The notes under the pieces were generated by a model. The model was not told the DNA's origin and did not search any database. It saw nothing but the letters and a program-made list of their open reading frames with translations. From Luteimonas salinisoli (GTDB lineage: Bacteria > Pseudomonadota > Gammaproteobacteria > Xanthomonadales > Xanthomonadaceae), in assembly GCF_013425525.1 (NCBI RefSeq), contig NZ_JACCKA010000062.1:1-64000 (forward strand): a stretch of 64,000 bases of DNA. Reading direction: 5' to 3'. Shown here piece after piece: positions 58,010-64,000 of the stretch. A program made the translations under genes and the position numbers. The first letter of the stretch is position 1. The number at the start of each line of letters is the position of its first letter.

Positions 58010-58064
58010 CCAAAGCTTGAGACAAGCCGTGGCGCGAAGCTTCTGGTTGGATAGGTGGCTAGGC
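58010..58064 (-). repeat. Decayed attC site
   Basis: AAAGCTTGAGACAAGCCGTG, GCGCGAAGC and a terminal TAGGC align with an intact attC; the second inner arm is degraded. It follows the stop of the 58065 gene directly. Confidence 0.6.
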
Positions 58065-58463
58065 CTAGTCATTGCACCAGACCTCCTTCACTTTCCAATC
58101 GCAGAAATCAGCATTGATGGTGCCGTCGGGCCAGGCACTGAACCCAAAGAGCAATGAGAACTGCCCTTCGACATTTGTGCTGATGATGTTTGAAAGTTCG
58201 AGCGTTCCATGCGTGCCATCCAGCCACTCAGATGCGAACTGGTCCATACGAATCGCTGTCACCGCACCCGAATGGTATCGGTCAAGATCGCCTACGATGG
58301 CGATCAGCTGGGAGCGGGATACGCCATCCAATGAGCGACGGCTTCCGGAGACGCTGGCAAGGATGCGCCCATGCCGCGTCTCGATATGCGTATCCCAGCT
58401 ACCTGAGGAGTACGCAAGCTCTCCCAAATGTGGATCAGTGAGTTTCGGCTTCTTCCAGAACAT
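58065..58463 (-). CDS. Protein of unknown function, cassette gene
   Basis: The 132-residue protein (MFWKKPKLTDPHLGELAYSS; WLDGTHGTLELSNIISTN; WKVKEVWCND) has no signal or known domain. GC is lower than the flanks. Its stop abuts the attC remnant, the usual cassette layout. Confidence 0.75.
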   Translation of the reverse strand: MFWKKPKLTDPHLGELAYSSGSWDTHIETRHGRILASVSGSRRSLDGVSRSQLIAIVGDLDRYHSGAVTAIRMDQFASEWLDGTHGTLELSNIISTNVEGQFSLLFGFSAWPDGTINADFCDWKVKEVWCND

Positions 58464-58537
58464 GCCAACACCTTGTCTTCGATTTCCTCTGGCCTTGGTG
58501 TCTGGAGTCCGGCCTGCGCCCCTACCAACACCTGTCC

Positions 58538-59575
58538 TTACAACCGATGCGCCGCCTTGAGCTTGGGCACCTGCTGAAGCCTAGCCTGATACTCCGCCAG
58601 GTCCTCGGTGTCGAAGCGCCGCAGCCACCGCGCAGTTTCCTGCGATGCAAGCGTGAAGCGGCCTCCATCCAGCTGCTGGTGAAAGGCGCCGATCTCCGGT
58701 GCGCGCACCGATCGCAGGGCCGCGTTCGCCAACACGTAGAGCACCGGCAGCGTGTCGTCGTCGGCCGGGCCGATGTCGGGCTCGTTGCCTGCCTGGATGA
58801 CCACGCCGGCCCCGTAGTCGTAGTACGCATACCAAAGGGGAGGCAGATCGCCGCGTATGCCGTCCACGCCGTCCAGCTTCTCCAGCAGTTCGGTGCCGAG
58901 GGCCGTGAGCCAGGAGACGGATTTGATGCCCGCATCCGCGTAGCGCGTCATACCGAACGGGTTGCCCGCCTCGGCCCCATGCATCTTCACCGAAAAGGCG
59001 GCTTCGGCGGGATGGTTCTTGCTTTCGCGGGTGGGCGAGAGCACGAAGCCGAACCCGCCCAGCCCATGGATGGCTTTCAGGCGCCTAGCGAAAGAGACGA
59101 ACAACTGCTGGAACGCCCTGGGGTGCTCCTGCGCGTAGAGGAACGGCATCGAGAACCGCACCACGTCCGGTCCCCGTCCGAGCTTGGCTTCCCAGTCCGC
59201 CTTCCCCAGCACCATGAAATGCCATTGGCTGGCGTCGTGCGGTTGTTCGCCAGCGTAGTAGCCAAGCGACAGCGCCGGCTCCTCGTTGAGAAGCAGGTCG
59301 AGCGGCGGCGCCCTGTCGTACCGGACGGGCCCCTGCAGCCCTTCCACCCATAGCCATTTGAGATGCGGCCTGGCGAGCGCTTCCCACTCCTGGAAGCACT
59401 CGAAGAGGGCCCGACGAACCTCTGGCCGGTAGGAGTCGCGAAAGAACAGCGTGCCCGTCATCGCCACGGTCATCCCCACGTAGTCCTTGGGGCCGCCCTT
59501 GTTGAGCAGTTCGCCGGGGATCAGGAAGCTTTCCTGGTTCTCCTTGAGCAGCTGCAGGAACGTATCGGTATCCAT
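58538..59575 (-). CDS. DUF3396 family immunity protein (TsiV-like)
   Basis: The 345-residue protein (YVGMTVAMTGTLFFRDSYRP; SLGYYAGEQPHDASQWHFMV; WYAYYDYGAGVVIQAGNEPD) fits the type VI immunity family with DUF3396, which protects against VRR-NUC effectors. It lies directly downstream of such an effector with an 8-base gap, on the same strand. Start ATG 59575. Confidence 0.88.
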   Translation of the reverse strand: MDTDTFLQLLKENQESFLIPGELLNKGGPKDYVGMTVAMTGTLFFRDSYRPEVRRALFECFQEWEALARPHLKWLWVEGLQGPVRYDRAPPLDLLLNEEPALSLGYYAGEQPHDASQWHFMVLGKADWEAKLGRGPDVVRFSMPFLYAQEHPRAFQQLFVSFARRLKAIHGLGGFGFVLSPTRESKNHPAEAAFSVKMHGAEAGNPFGMTRYADAGIKSVSWLTALGTELLEKLDGVDGIRGDLPPLWYAYYDYGAGVVIQAGNEPDIGPADDDTLPVLYVLANAALRSVRAPEIGAFHQQLDGGRFTLASQETARWLRRFDTEDLAEYQARLQQVPKLKAAHRL

Positions 59576-59583
59576 GACGGGTC

Positions 59584-60312
59584 CTAGATTGCCGGTGCGG
59601 GCATGGGAGAGGGTGGGCGCCCAGCGCGGCCCTTGGTCAACAGCGACAACAAGGCCATCAGCAGCGCCGCGACCTTGCTGGCCTGTTCGCTGTTCTCCAG
59701 GGTCTCCTGCGTCTGGCGTTCGAGCGAGGCGCAGTCGCATTCGTCGGGGTCGAGCTCGACCACCTTGCTCGGATCACCGGCAATCTCCTCGTATCGTTGG
59801 CGCTGCAGACTGCCCCAGGTGTCGCCCGGGAACTTGATTTCCACGATCTGCTTGATGTTGTCCTGGGTCGGCAATGCGTTCGGGTTCCGTACGACCACCA
59901 CATCCGGCTGCACCGCCATCCCGGTGCCGCGGCGATACGGCGGGTGCTCCGGATCGCGGGGCCAGATCCATCGTACCCAGGATGGCAGGGAGCGGTGAGG
60001 TTTGGTCTCGATGTCCCTCGCCATGACAGGCGCAGGAGGCTGCCTAGTCATGTCGTAGGGCTGCTCCGGCTTGTAGGGGCTGCGGTGATGCAGCAGCTCG
60101 TCGAGCGCCCGCAGGCGCTTGGAAACGCAGCTCTGCTTCAGCCGCCGGCCGGATGATGCGGGCGCAACGTTGTTGCAGTGGCAGATGGCCGAGCAGAGGA
60201 CCCGTTTGTCTGCCGGGTCCAGGCCGCTCAGCGTCACGTCCGTGGTGGTTCCTTCCGGCGACATGCCACCGGAGGCCTTCAATCTCGCCTTGGGTCTCGT
60301 CGGCTCAACCAT
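59584..60312 (-). CDS. VRR-NUC domain nuclease effector (TseV-like)
   Basis: The 242-residue protein has a Cys-rich N-terminal part (VLCSAICHCNNVA; QSCVSKRLRALDELLHHRSP) and a VRR-NUC domain (about 130-205, RPDVVVVRN-like PDVVVVRNPNAL, then QIVEIKFPGDTW with the catalytic E-x-K and QRQRYEEIAGDPSKVVELDP). TseV effectors of this type are T6SS-delivered DNA nucleases and are neutralised by DUF3396 proteins. It overlaps the PAAR gene by 8 bases. An intrinsic DNA-damaging activity is predicted from the family. Confidence 0.85.
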   Translation of the reverse strand: MVEPTRPKARLKASGGMSPEGTTTDVTLSGLDPADKRVLCSAICHCNNVAPASSGRRLKQSCVSKRLRALDELLHHRSPYKPEQPYDMTRQPPAPVMARDIETKPHRSLPSWVRWIWPRDPEHPPYRRGTGMAVQPDVVVVRNPNALPTQDNIKQIVEIKFPGDTWGSLQRQRYEEIAGDPSKVVELDPDECDCASLERQTQETLENSEQASKVAALLMALLSLLTKGRAGRPPSPMPAPAI

Positions 60313-60859
60313 CCCTGTCTGCCTCCTCCAGCAGCTCGAAGCTCAAGGTCTGTGCGGCCTCGCGCTCGATCCACTCCGTATAGCCATCGGCATCCGTCTC
60401 GCCTTCCACTGGCTCGCCGGCCACGGTGACGCGGACCGCCTTATGCGCCAGGGGAGCGCCTTCGGCGTCCAACAGGCGAAAACGGCCGGTGAAGTATCCG
60501 TCGCCGGTGTCCAGCCGCTGGACAGCGGCCATGACGCCTTTCGCCAGAAGTGCACTGACGGCCCCGCCCGAAGCGCCCGCGGGAGCCGCTGGGCCCTTCT
60601 CCGTCGTCACCGTTGCCTGGCGTGCGAACAGCGTGGCGCCGCAGAGCGTCTTGCAGCCTTGATAGGCCACGGGCGCGCCGTCGATCAGGAGTGTCTCGTC
60701 GCCTTCGACGATCGGGTAGGCGCCCTTGCACTGAGGGCAGACCACCATGTCGCCCTTCCGGGCCACGCCCACACCGTCGATGTCCGTGAAAGGCGTGCTG
60801 GTGACCACGGTGCCGCCGTGGCTCGTCCCACATCCCTGCGTAATCCACGGCTGCCCCAT
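60305..60859 (-). CDS. PAAR-domain protein, T6SS spike tip / effector carrier
   Basis: The 184-residue protein has a PAAR-like domain (about 1-85, TQGCGTSHGGTVVTSTPFTD; GVARKGDMVVCPQCKG; LLIDGAPVAYQGCKTLCGAT) and a C-terminal extension (about 105-184) with an Ig-like fold pattern (FRLLDAEGAPLAHKAVRVTV) that may dock the effector. PAAR proteins sharpen the VgrG spike. It is the first gene of the effector-immunity trio. Confidence 0.88.
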   Translation of the reverse strand: MGQPWITQGCGTSHGGTVVTSTPFTDIDGVGVARKGDMVVCPQCKGAYPIVEGDETLLIDGAPVAYQGCKTLCGATLFARQATVTTEKGPAAPAGASGGAVSALLAKGVMAAVQRLDTGDGYFTGRFRLLDAEGAPLAHKAVRVTVAGEPVEGETDADGYTEWIEREAAQTLSFELLEEADRDG

Positions 60860-60930
60860 CGCTCATCCTCCATGATGAATTGCGCTGATCCTGCCACACG
60901 GTGGCGCAGGAAGACCTGCCGTCCATCGGC

Positions 60931-61236
60931 CTAATCTCCCGCGTTTTCCTTTTCCTCCACCGGCCAATGGACACCCGGCCAACGCGCCTCCTCCAGGCTG
61001 CGGCCGCACCGGTCGGCCAACTCCTGGAAGCAGTCCGCCAGTGCCGCGGGCCTGAGCGGCAGCTCGGCCGACGGCAGATCATCGTGGGGCGACCGCGGAG
61101 CGGCCAGGCAGGCCAGCAAATGCAGGCGGTCGCGGACCTGGACCAGGGCCAGGTGGGCGTCCTCGGGCAGCAGATAACCTTCGGGTGCAGGACGGACGGG
61201 TTCACTTCCCTTGTGCGCGTGCATGTGATGCTCCAT
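60931..61236 (-). CDS. XAC0095-like family protein
   Basis: The 101-residue protein (GYLLPEDAHLALVQVRDRLH, then LLACLAAPR) matches the pattern of the small XAC0095-like family of Xanthomonadaceae, of unknown function. ATG 61236 is chosen because it starts just before the family core; an upstream ATG 61302 is possible. It precedes the PAAR gene by 71 bases and is likely in the same operon. Confidence 0.75.
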   Translation of the reverse strand: MEHHMHAHKGSEPVRPAPEGYLLPEDAHLALVQVRDRLHLLACLAAPRSPHDDLPSAELPLRPAALADCFQELADRCGRSLEEARWPGVHWPVEEKENAGD

Positions 61237-61318
61237 GGCAGCCGTGCCGGATCGTGTGTGCATCCCCGGCTGGAGCCTAGCACCGAAAAGGCCAAATGTC
61301 ACGTATAGAGAGTGTCCT

Positions 61319-61337
61319 TATAGGGCGTGGCCCTATA
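61319..61337. promoter_or_regulatory. Inverted repeat operator upstream of the XRE gene
   Basis: TATAGGG-CGTGG-CCCTATA is a perfect 7-bp inverted repeat. It lies 47 bases before the HTH regulator and 83 bases before the divergent XAC0095-like gene, so one protein bound here could control both. Controller-type HTH proteins often bind such sites in their own promoter. Confidence 0.65.
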
Positions 61338-61383
61338 GTGCCGGGCTGCCTAGCCTCTTCGCGACGAGGGAGGGCGACACGGC

Positions 61384-61617
61384 ATGGCGACAGACCCCAG
61401 AACGATCTTCGGCCAGCGCCTGGCGGAAGTGCGCAAGGCCAAGGGCTTCTCCCAGGAAGGCCTGGCGCTGGAGAGCGGGTTGGCCCGCAGCTACCTGGGC
61501 GGAGTGGAGCGTGGCCAGCGCAACATCGCGCTGCTCAATATCTATCGGCTGGCGAAGGCGTTGAAGGTCAGTCCTGCCTACCTGTTTGAGCCTCCGGCGG
61601 GGACGAAGAAGAGATAG
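61384..61617 (+). CDS. XRE-family helix-turn-helix regulator
   Basis: The 77-residue protein is a single lambda-repressor-like HTH (FGQRLAEVRKAKGFSQEGLA; ARSYLGGVERGQRNIALLNI) with a short tail. Size and sequence style resemble restriction-modification controller proteins and small phage/cassette regulators. It is the only regulator near the T6SS effector trio and diverges from it. Confidence 0.92.
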   Translation: MATDPRTIFGQRLAEVRKAKGFSQEGLALESGLARSYLGGVERGQRNIALLNIYRLAKALKVSPAYLFEPPAGTKKR

Positions 61618-61698
61618 AAAAAAAGGCGAGCGATCTGCCATCGATCAAGCGCACGCGGGAGCTCTCAGGGGTGTTGCGCTTCGCGTGTTAACTCACTC

Positions 61699-62022
61699 CT
61701 ACGGTAGCAGCTCTTCCGGGCCGAGACCGCTAGGCCATTGCTCAGGCTGGAAAGACACGATTGTGTCACTGCCAGCAAACTTTTTGAGTTTGAGTGCAAG
61801 TACACGTCCTTCTTGATTGAACGACTCGGTGTCGGACAAGTCCCATTGCTTCCGCTCCCAGTACCGGTTTATCCAAGCATCGAACGCCGCAGCGAGCGCA
61901 GGGGGAAGTGAAAGCCCGGAGTGGGGAACCATGCCGTGCCGAAACGGGCCAATCACTTCATCTGCCCAGATGCCGGAAGTGCCGTAGTCAGCCATGACTC
62001 TAAGTTTCAGTTGCGACGACAT
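61699..62022 (-). CDS. Integron cassette protein of unknown function
   Basis: The 107-residue acidic/aromatic protein (IWADEVIGPFRHGMVPHSGL; WINRYWERKQWDLSDTESFN) is of a type frequent in cassette arrays. ATG 62022 lies 11 bases from attC-1, the usual cassette start spacing. Its own 3' attC is not clearly preserved. Confidence 0.75.
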   Translation of the reverse strand: MSSQLKLRVMADYGTSGIWADEVIGPFRHGMVPHSGLSLPPALAAAFDAWINRYWERKQWDLSDTESFNQEGRVLALKLKKFAGSDTIVSFQPEQWPSGLGPEELLP

Positions 62023-62032
62023 ATGGTGGTAG

Positions 62033-62092
62033 GCCTAACGTCTGAATTAAGCCGCGCCGCGAAGCGGGTTGGGCTTGAATGCATTGTTAGGC
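62033..62092 (-). repeat. attC site 1
   Basis: GCCTAAC ... AAGCCG ... CGCGAAGCGG ... GGCTTGAATG ... GTTAGGC, 60 bases, with intact outer R boxes and the inner palindrome. Orientation, judged from the known aadA1-type site, puts its gene on the minus strand; it overlaps the stop of the 62087 gene. Confidence 0.92.
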
Positions 62093-62695
62093 ATCGTGCC
62101 AGGTCCGGTCGAGGATTGCATGGATCTGACCAGCCTCTAGAAGCTTGGCGTGATCTGCAAAGTACTTGCGGCTCTCGACCTCGGTTTCATCAAGGTTGAT
62201 CTTCCCGTCGGGAGGGACATTGGTCAGCCTGTTGTGAAGTTTCATGACTTGGACATGCGTTGTTGTTGCCGCTAGGTGCACGGAGTTGAGGTCTTGAAGA
62301 TCAAATGATGAATTGTCTATGCCCTTGTAAAGCATGGCTTGTTCGGACAGGGATTGAAGGCTGTTATAAACCTCGACGATATGCTCGACGAGATCGTTAT
62401 CCCGAAGCTGTCCGAGGTGCCCGGCATTGGCACTAAAGATAGGTGTTGGCCGAGAGAAAACAGTGGGCGTTGGCGGGTCATTTATCCTGAGGGAATCTCG
62501 GTATCCGGCTAGCTCAGAGCCAAGGTTTCCTCGTATGACTCCCAGCTCGGCCCGGAAAGCGGTGAGCAATGTGCTTTTAGAGTGCGAGAGCGATAAGCGC
62601 CAGAAGATAAATTGCGTAACGACGCCGCCGAGTAAGGCAAGTGCGGCGCCAAGCAGCAACGGAGCAATCGTTCTCGGATCCAGCAAAACCTCCAT
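62087..62695 (-). CDS. Single-pass membrane protein, integron cassette gene
   Basis: The 202-residue protein has one N-terminal membrane helix (about 11-33, PLLLGAALALLGGVVTQFIF) and a helical cytoplasmic domain. GC is far below the genomic level. ATG 62695 lies 17 bases from attC-2 and the stop lies within attC-1, so the cassette is complete. Function unknown. Confidence 0.85.
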   Translation of the reverse strand: MEVLLDPRTIAPLLLGAALALLGGVVTQFIFWRLSLSHSKSTLLTAFRAELGVIRGNLGSELAGYRDSLRINDPPTPTVFSRPTPIFSANAGHLGQLRDNDLVEHIVEVYNSLQSLSEQAMLYKGIDNSSFDLQDLNSVHLAATTTHVQVMKLHNRLTNVPPDGKINLDETEVESRKYFADHAKLLEAGQIHAILDRTWHDA

Positions 62696-62711
62696 TGATC
62701 TCTCCCCAGAT

Positions 62712-62770
62712 GCCTAACGCCTGAATTAAGCCGAGCCGCGAAGCAGGTACGGCTTGAATGATTGTTAGGC
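62712..62770 (-). repeat. attC site 2
   Basis: 59 bases with GCCTAAC and GTTAGGC ends and the AAGCCG / CGGCTT inner arms. Nearly identical to attC-1, as expected for one integron family. It ends the 62780 cassette. Confidence 0.92.
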
Positions 62771-62779
62771 GGCATCTCG

Positions 62780-63481
62780 CTAGCCTAGATTGCTACGCCT
62801 TGCATCACGCCTCACCTTGGCCAGACGGAGCCGTTCCGGCTCTGTGTAGATCCTCTCAAGCAGCGCAACGGAGAAGTCAAGCAGGTCACCGGCATCTGCC
62901 TCAGAAAGGTTGCCGGCGTGTGCGCCATCATTGCCGTCTTCTTTGATGCAGGAAGAAAGCTCACTCAATGAGATCGGGAGTAGGCCGTTTTCGAAGAGCC
63001 ACGGCAACCGGAGCCCTAGGTCTTTGCGGGTTTTCCGATTTAGGCCTGCCACCTCTTCGACGGGAAGCATTGAGCGCGTGCTGAGGTCGACACACAGGCG
63101 GAACATTGTTCCGGCGGCGTTGTAGCAACCTACGGCCAAGCAGGTCGCTCCTTCTCTAAATACGGCTTCTATGTCTTTCGGCAGGTGCTCCGGCGGATCG
63201 ACGGATGAGCTGTCCTTTAGGCTGATATGCCCTTTCACCTCCACGAAGTTGTTCAGAGCACCTTCTACTTTGAGAAGGCCAACCTTGTGAACATATTCGT
63301 AGTTGCCGTTGACGCTCTCGCTCAAGACGAAGATCGTCGTGCGGCCGCATCTCCGGCAAATTCCAAAAGCCTCGTACCAATACTGCCAGCCATATTCGAT
63401 CCGATAGCTTTTGGCCGCAGTTACATCGAAGGTAATGTGGCGCGCGCCACACCTAGGACAATTTGCAACTAGCTCTGCCAT
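62780..63481 (-). CDS. DUF4145-type protein, integron cassette gene
   Basis: The 233-residue protein has two N-terminal zinc-knuckle pairs (NCPRCGARH and ICRRCGRT) and a DUF4145-like helical domain (REGATCLAVGCYNAAGTMFR; NDGAHAGNLSEADAGDLLDF). DUF4145 occurs in defence and restriction-linked genes, but no partner is present here. GC is low. It lies between attC-3 (upstream) and attC-2. Confidence 0.85.
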   Translation of the reverse strand: MAELVANCPRCGARHITFDVTAAKSYRIEYGWQYWYEAFGICRRCGRTTIFVLSESVNGNYEYVHKVGLLKVEGALNNFVEVKGHISLKDSSSVDPPEHLPKDIEAVFREGATCLAVGCYNAAGTMFRLCVDLSTRSMLPVEEVAGLNRKTRKDLGLRLPWLFENGLLPISLSELSSCIKEDGNDGAHAGNLSEADAGDLLDFSVALLERIYTEPERLRLAKVRRDARRSNLG

Positions 63482-63522
63482 TGATGCTTCCCAATTTGGG
63501 CGCGCAGGACGCTCTCCATGCC

Positions 63523-63592
63523 GCCCAACGCTTGAGTTAAGCCGACTTGGCCCGCGCAGCGGGACAAGTTCGGCTTGAACGAATTGTTAGGC
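63523..63592 (-). repeat. attC site 3
   Basis: 70 bases, ends GCCCAAC and GTTAGGC, inner arms AAGCCGACTTGGCCCGC and GCGGGACAAGTTCGGCTT forming a longer stem than sites 1 and 2. It closely resembles the classic aadA-type attC in its outer part. Confidence 0.93.
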
Positions 63593-63890
63593 GCGAGACT
63601 ACCCCAGACAATGACGGGCCGGTAGTGGATTGACCACCGAAGACCGGATGCCTGGGCGCGGCCCCAAGAACGACCAGCGCCGCGGTTGCCGAAGAGGCCG
63701 CGCTGGGCCCACGCGCCAAGGCAGTGGAGGCCCGGCGACCGAAGCCCACTGCGCTGAGGCGACGAACCTTGAGCGCGCACCGCGCAGCGACCGAAGCTGG
63801 CGAACAACCGCGATAGTGTCTGGTGGATCGGCGCCAACCCGACGAACGCGAACGTCGCGCGCGAAAGCCACTACTGCTCGCTCTTACGAC
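63593..63890. other. Probable ORF-less integron cassette
   Basis: This 298-base, GC-rich segment lies between two same-orientation attC sites. Open frames on both strands (up to 90 codons) lack ribosome sites and recognisable sequence. Short cassettes without a coding gene are known and may carry a promoter or an RNA. Confidence 0.55.
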
Positions 63891-63939
63891 GCCTAACGCC
63901 CGAATTAAGCCGACCCGCGAAGCGGGTTCGGCTTGAATG
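63891..63939 (-). repeat. attC site 4 (truncated on the right)
   Basis: GCCTAAC, AAGCCGACCCGCGAAGCGGG and TTCGGCTTGAATGA are intact, but the expected GTTAGGC end is missing and unrelated sequence begins at about 63940. It marks a junction: either a damaged attC or the edge of the array. Confidence 0.8.
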
Positions 63940-64000
63940 AGTAAAAAGGAGACTTCCCCTCCGACGGCACAGCCGTTCGGCCTCGAGGGCCATGATTGGG
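63937..64000 (+). CDS. Possible partial gene start at right edge
   Basis: ATG 63937 opens a frame (MSKKETSPPTAQPFGLEGHD...) that stays open to the window end. It starts inside the truncated attC and has no clear ribosome site, so it may be chance. If real, it runs opposite to the cassettes. Confidence 0.25.
   Translation, partial: MSKKETSPPTAQPFGLEGHDW

Noticed and set aside
61672-61704. Possible attC half in plus orientation (GCGCTTCGCG...TTAACTCA) after the XRE gene
   Set aside because: Only one arm is similar, no R box, and orientation is opposite to all other sites.

Overview
The window is high-GC, densely packed chromosomal DNA from a gammaproteobacterium of the Lysobacterales (Xanthomonadaceae or a close relative such as Lysobacter or Luteimonas). 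This is inferred from codon bias, GTAG-type REP repeats, an XAC0095-like protein, perfect CRP/Clp half-site pairs and a Xanthomonas-style cassette array. No rRNA or tRNA gene, CRISPR array or insertion sequence was recognised.

Region 1 (1-17200) is a non-flagellar type III secretion system (T3SS). On the minus strand a sensor kinase and a FixJ-type regulator run directly into sctQ and sctR, and the operon continues past the left edge. On the plus strand lie a FliO-like protein, sctV, sctD, a needle candidate sctF, sctI, sctJ, sctK, sctL, sctN, sctO and sctP. They are followed by five genes of unknown function (four small cytosolic-type proteins and a lipoprotein) and a divergent 500-residue Ala/Pro-rich protein with two C-terminal membrane segments. 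The most notable observations are the FliO homologue, which virulence-type T3SS normally lack; a shared 16-bp inverted repeat (CTRGGG-N4-CCCSAG) upstream of four separate transcription units; and two perfect TGTGA-N6-TCACA sites before sctV.

Region 2 (17285-27255) holds housekeeping genes: an e(P4)-type acid phosphatase, Rep helicase, thymidine kinase, an ECF sigma factor with a Ser/Thr kinase, MutM, a fatty-acid desaturase and an EF-hand protein. Region 3 (27322-41078) is an acetate-use module: a DnaQ-like exonuclease, a cNMP/CBS/DUF294 protein, a sodium:solute symporter with its DUF4212 partner, a DcaP-like porin, acetyl-CoA synthetase, and the CrbR/CrbS two-component system. A palindrome before acs is a good CrbR-site candidate. 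Region 4 (41338-44817) is a Fur-boxed TonB receptor with a PepSY membrane protein.

Region 5 (about 44.9-64 kb) is accessory. Ordinary operons (LysR/quinone reductase, GNAT/VOC, an AttEFGH-like exporter) are interspersed with integron cassettes. Cassettes are clear and recent at 61.7-64 kb (attC sites of 59-70 bp, all in the same orientation) and decayed near 45.5-46.4 and 54-58 kb. A T6SS-type PAAR / VRR-NUC / DUF3396 effector-immunity module lies at 58.5-60.9 kb. Cassette orientation predicts that any integrase gene lies to the right of the window.
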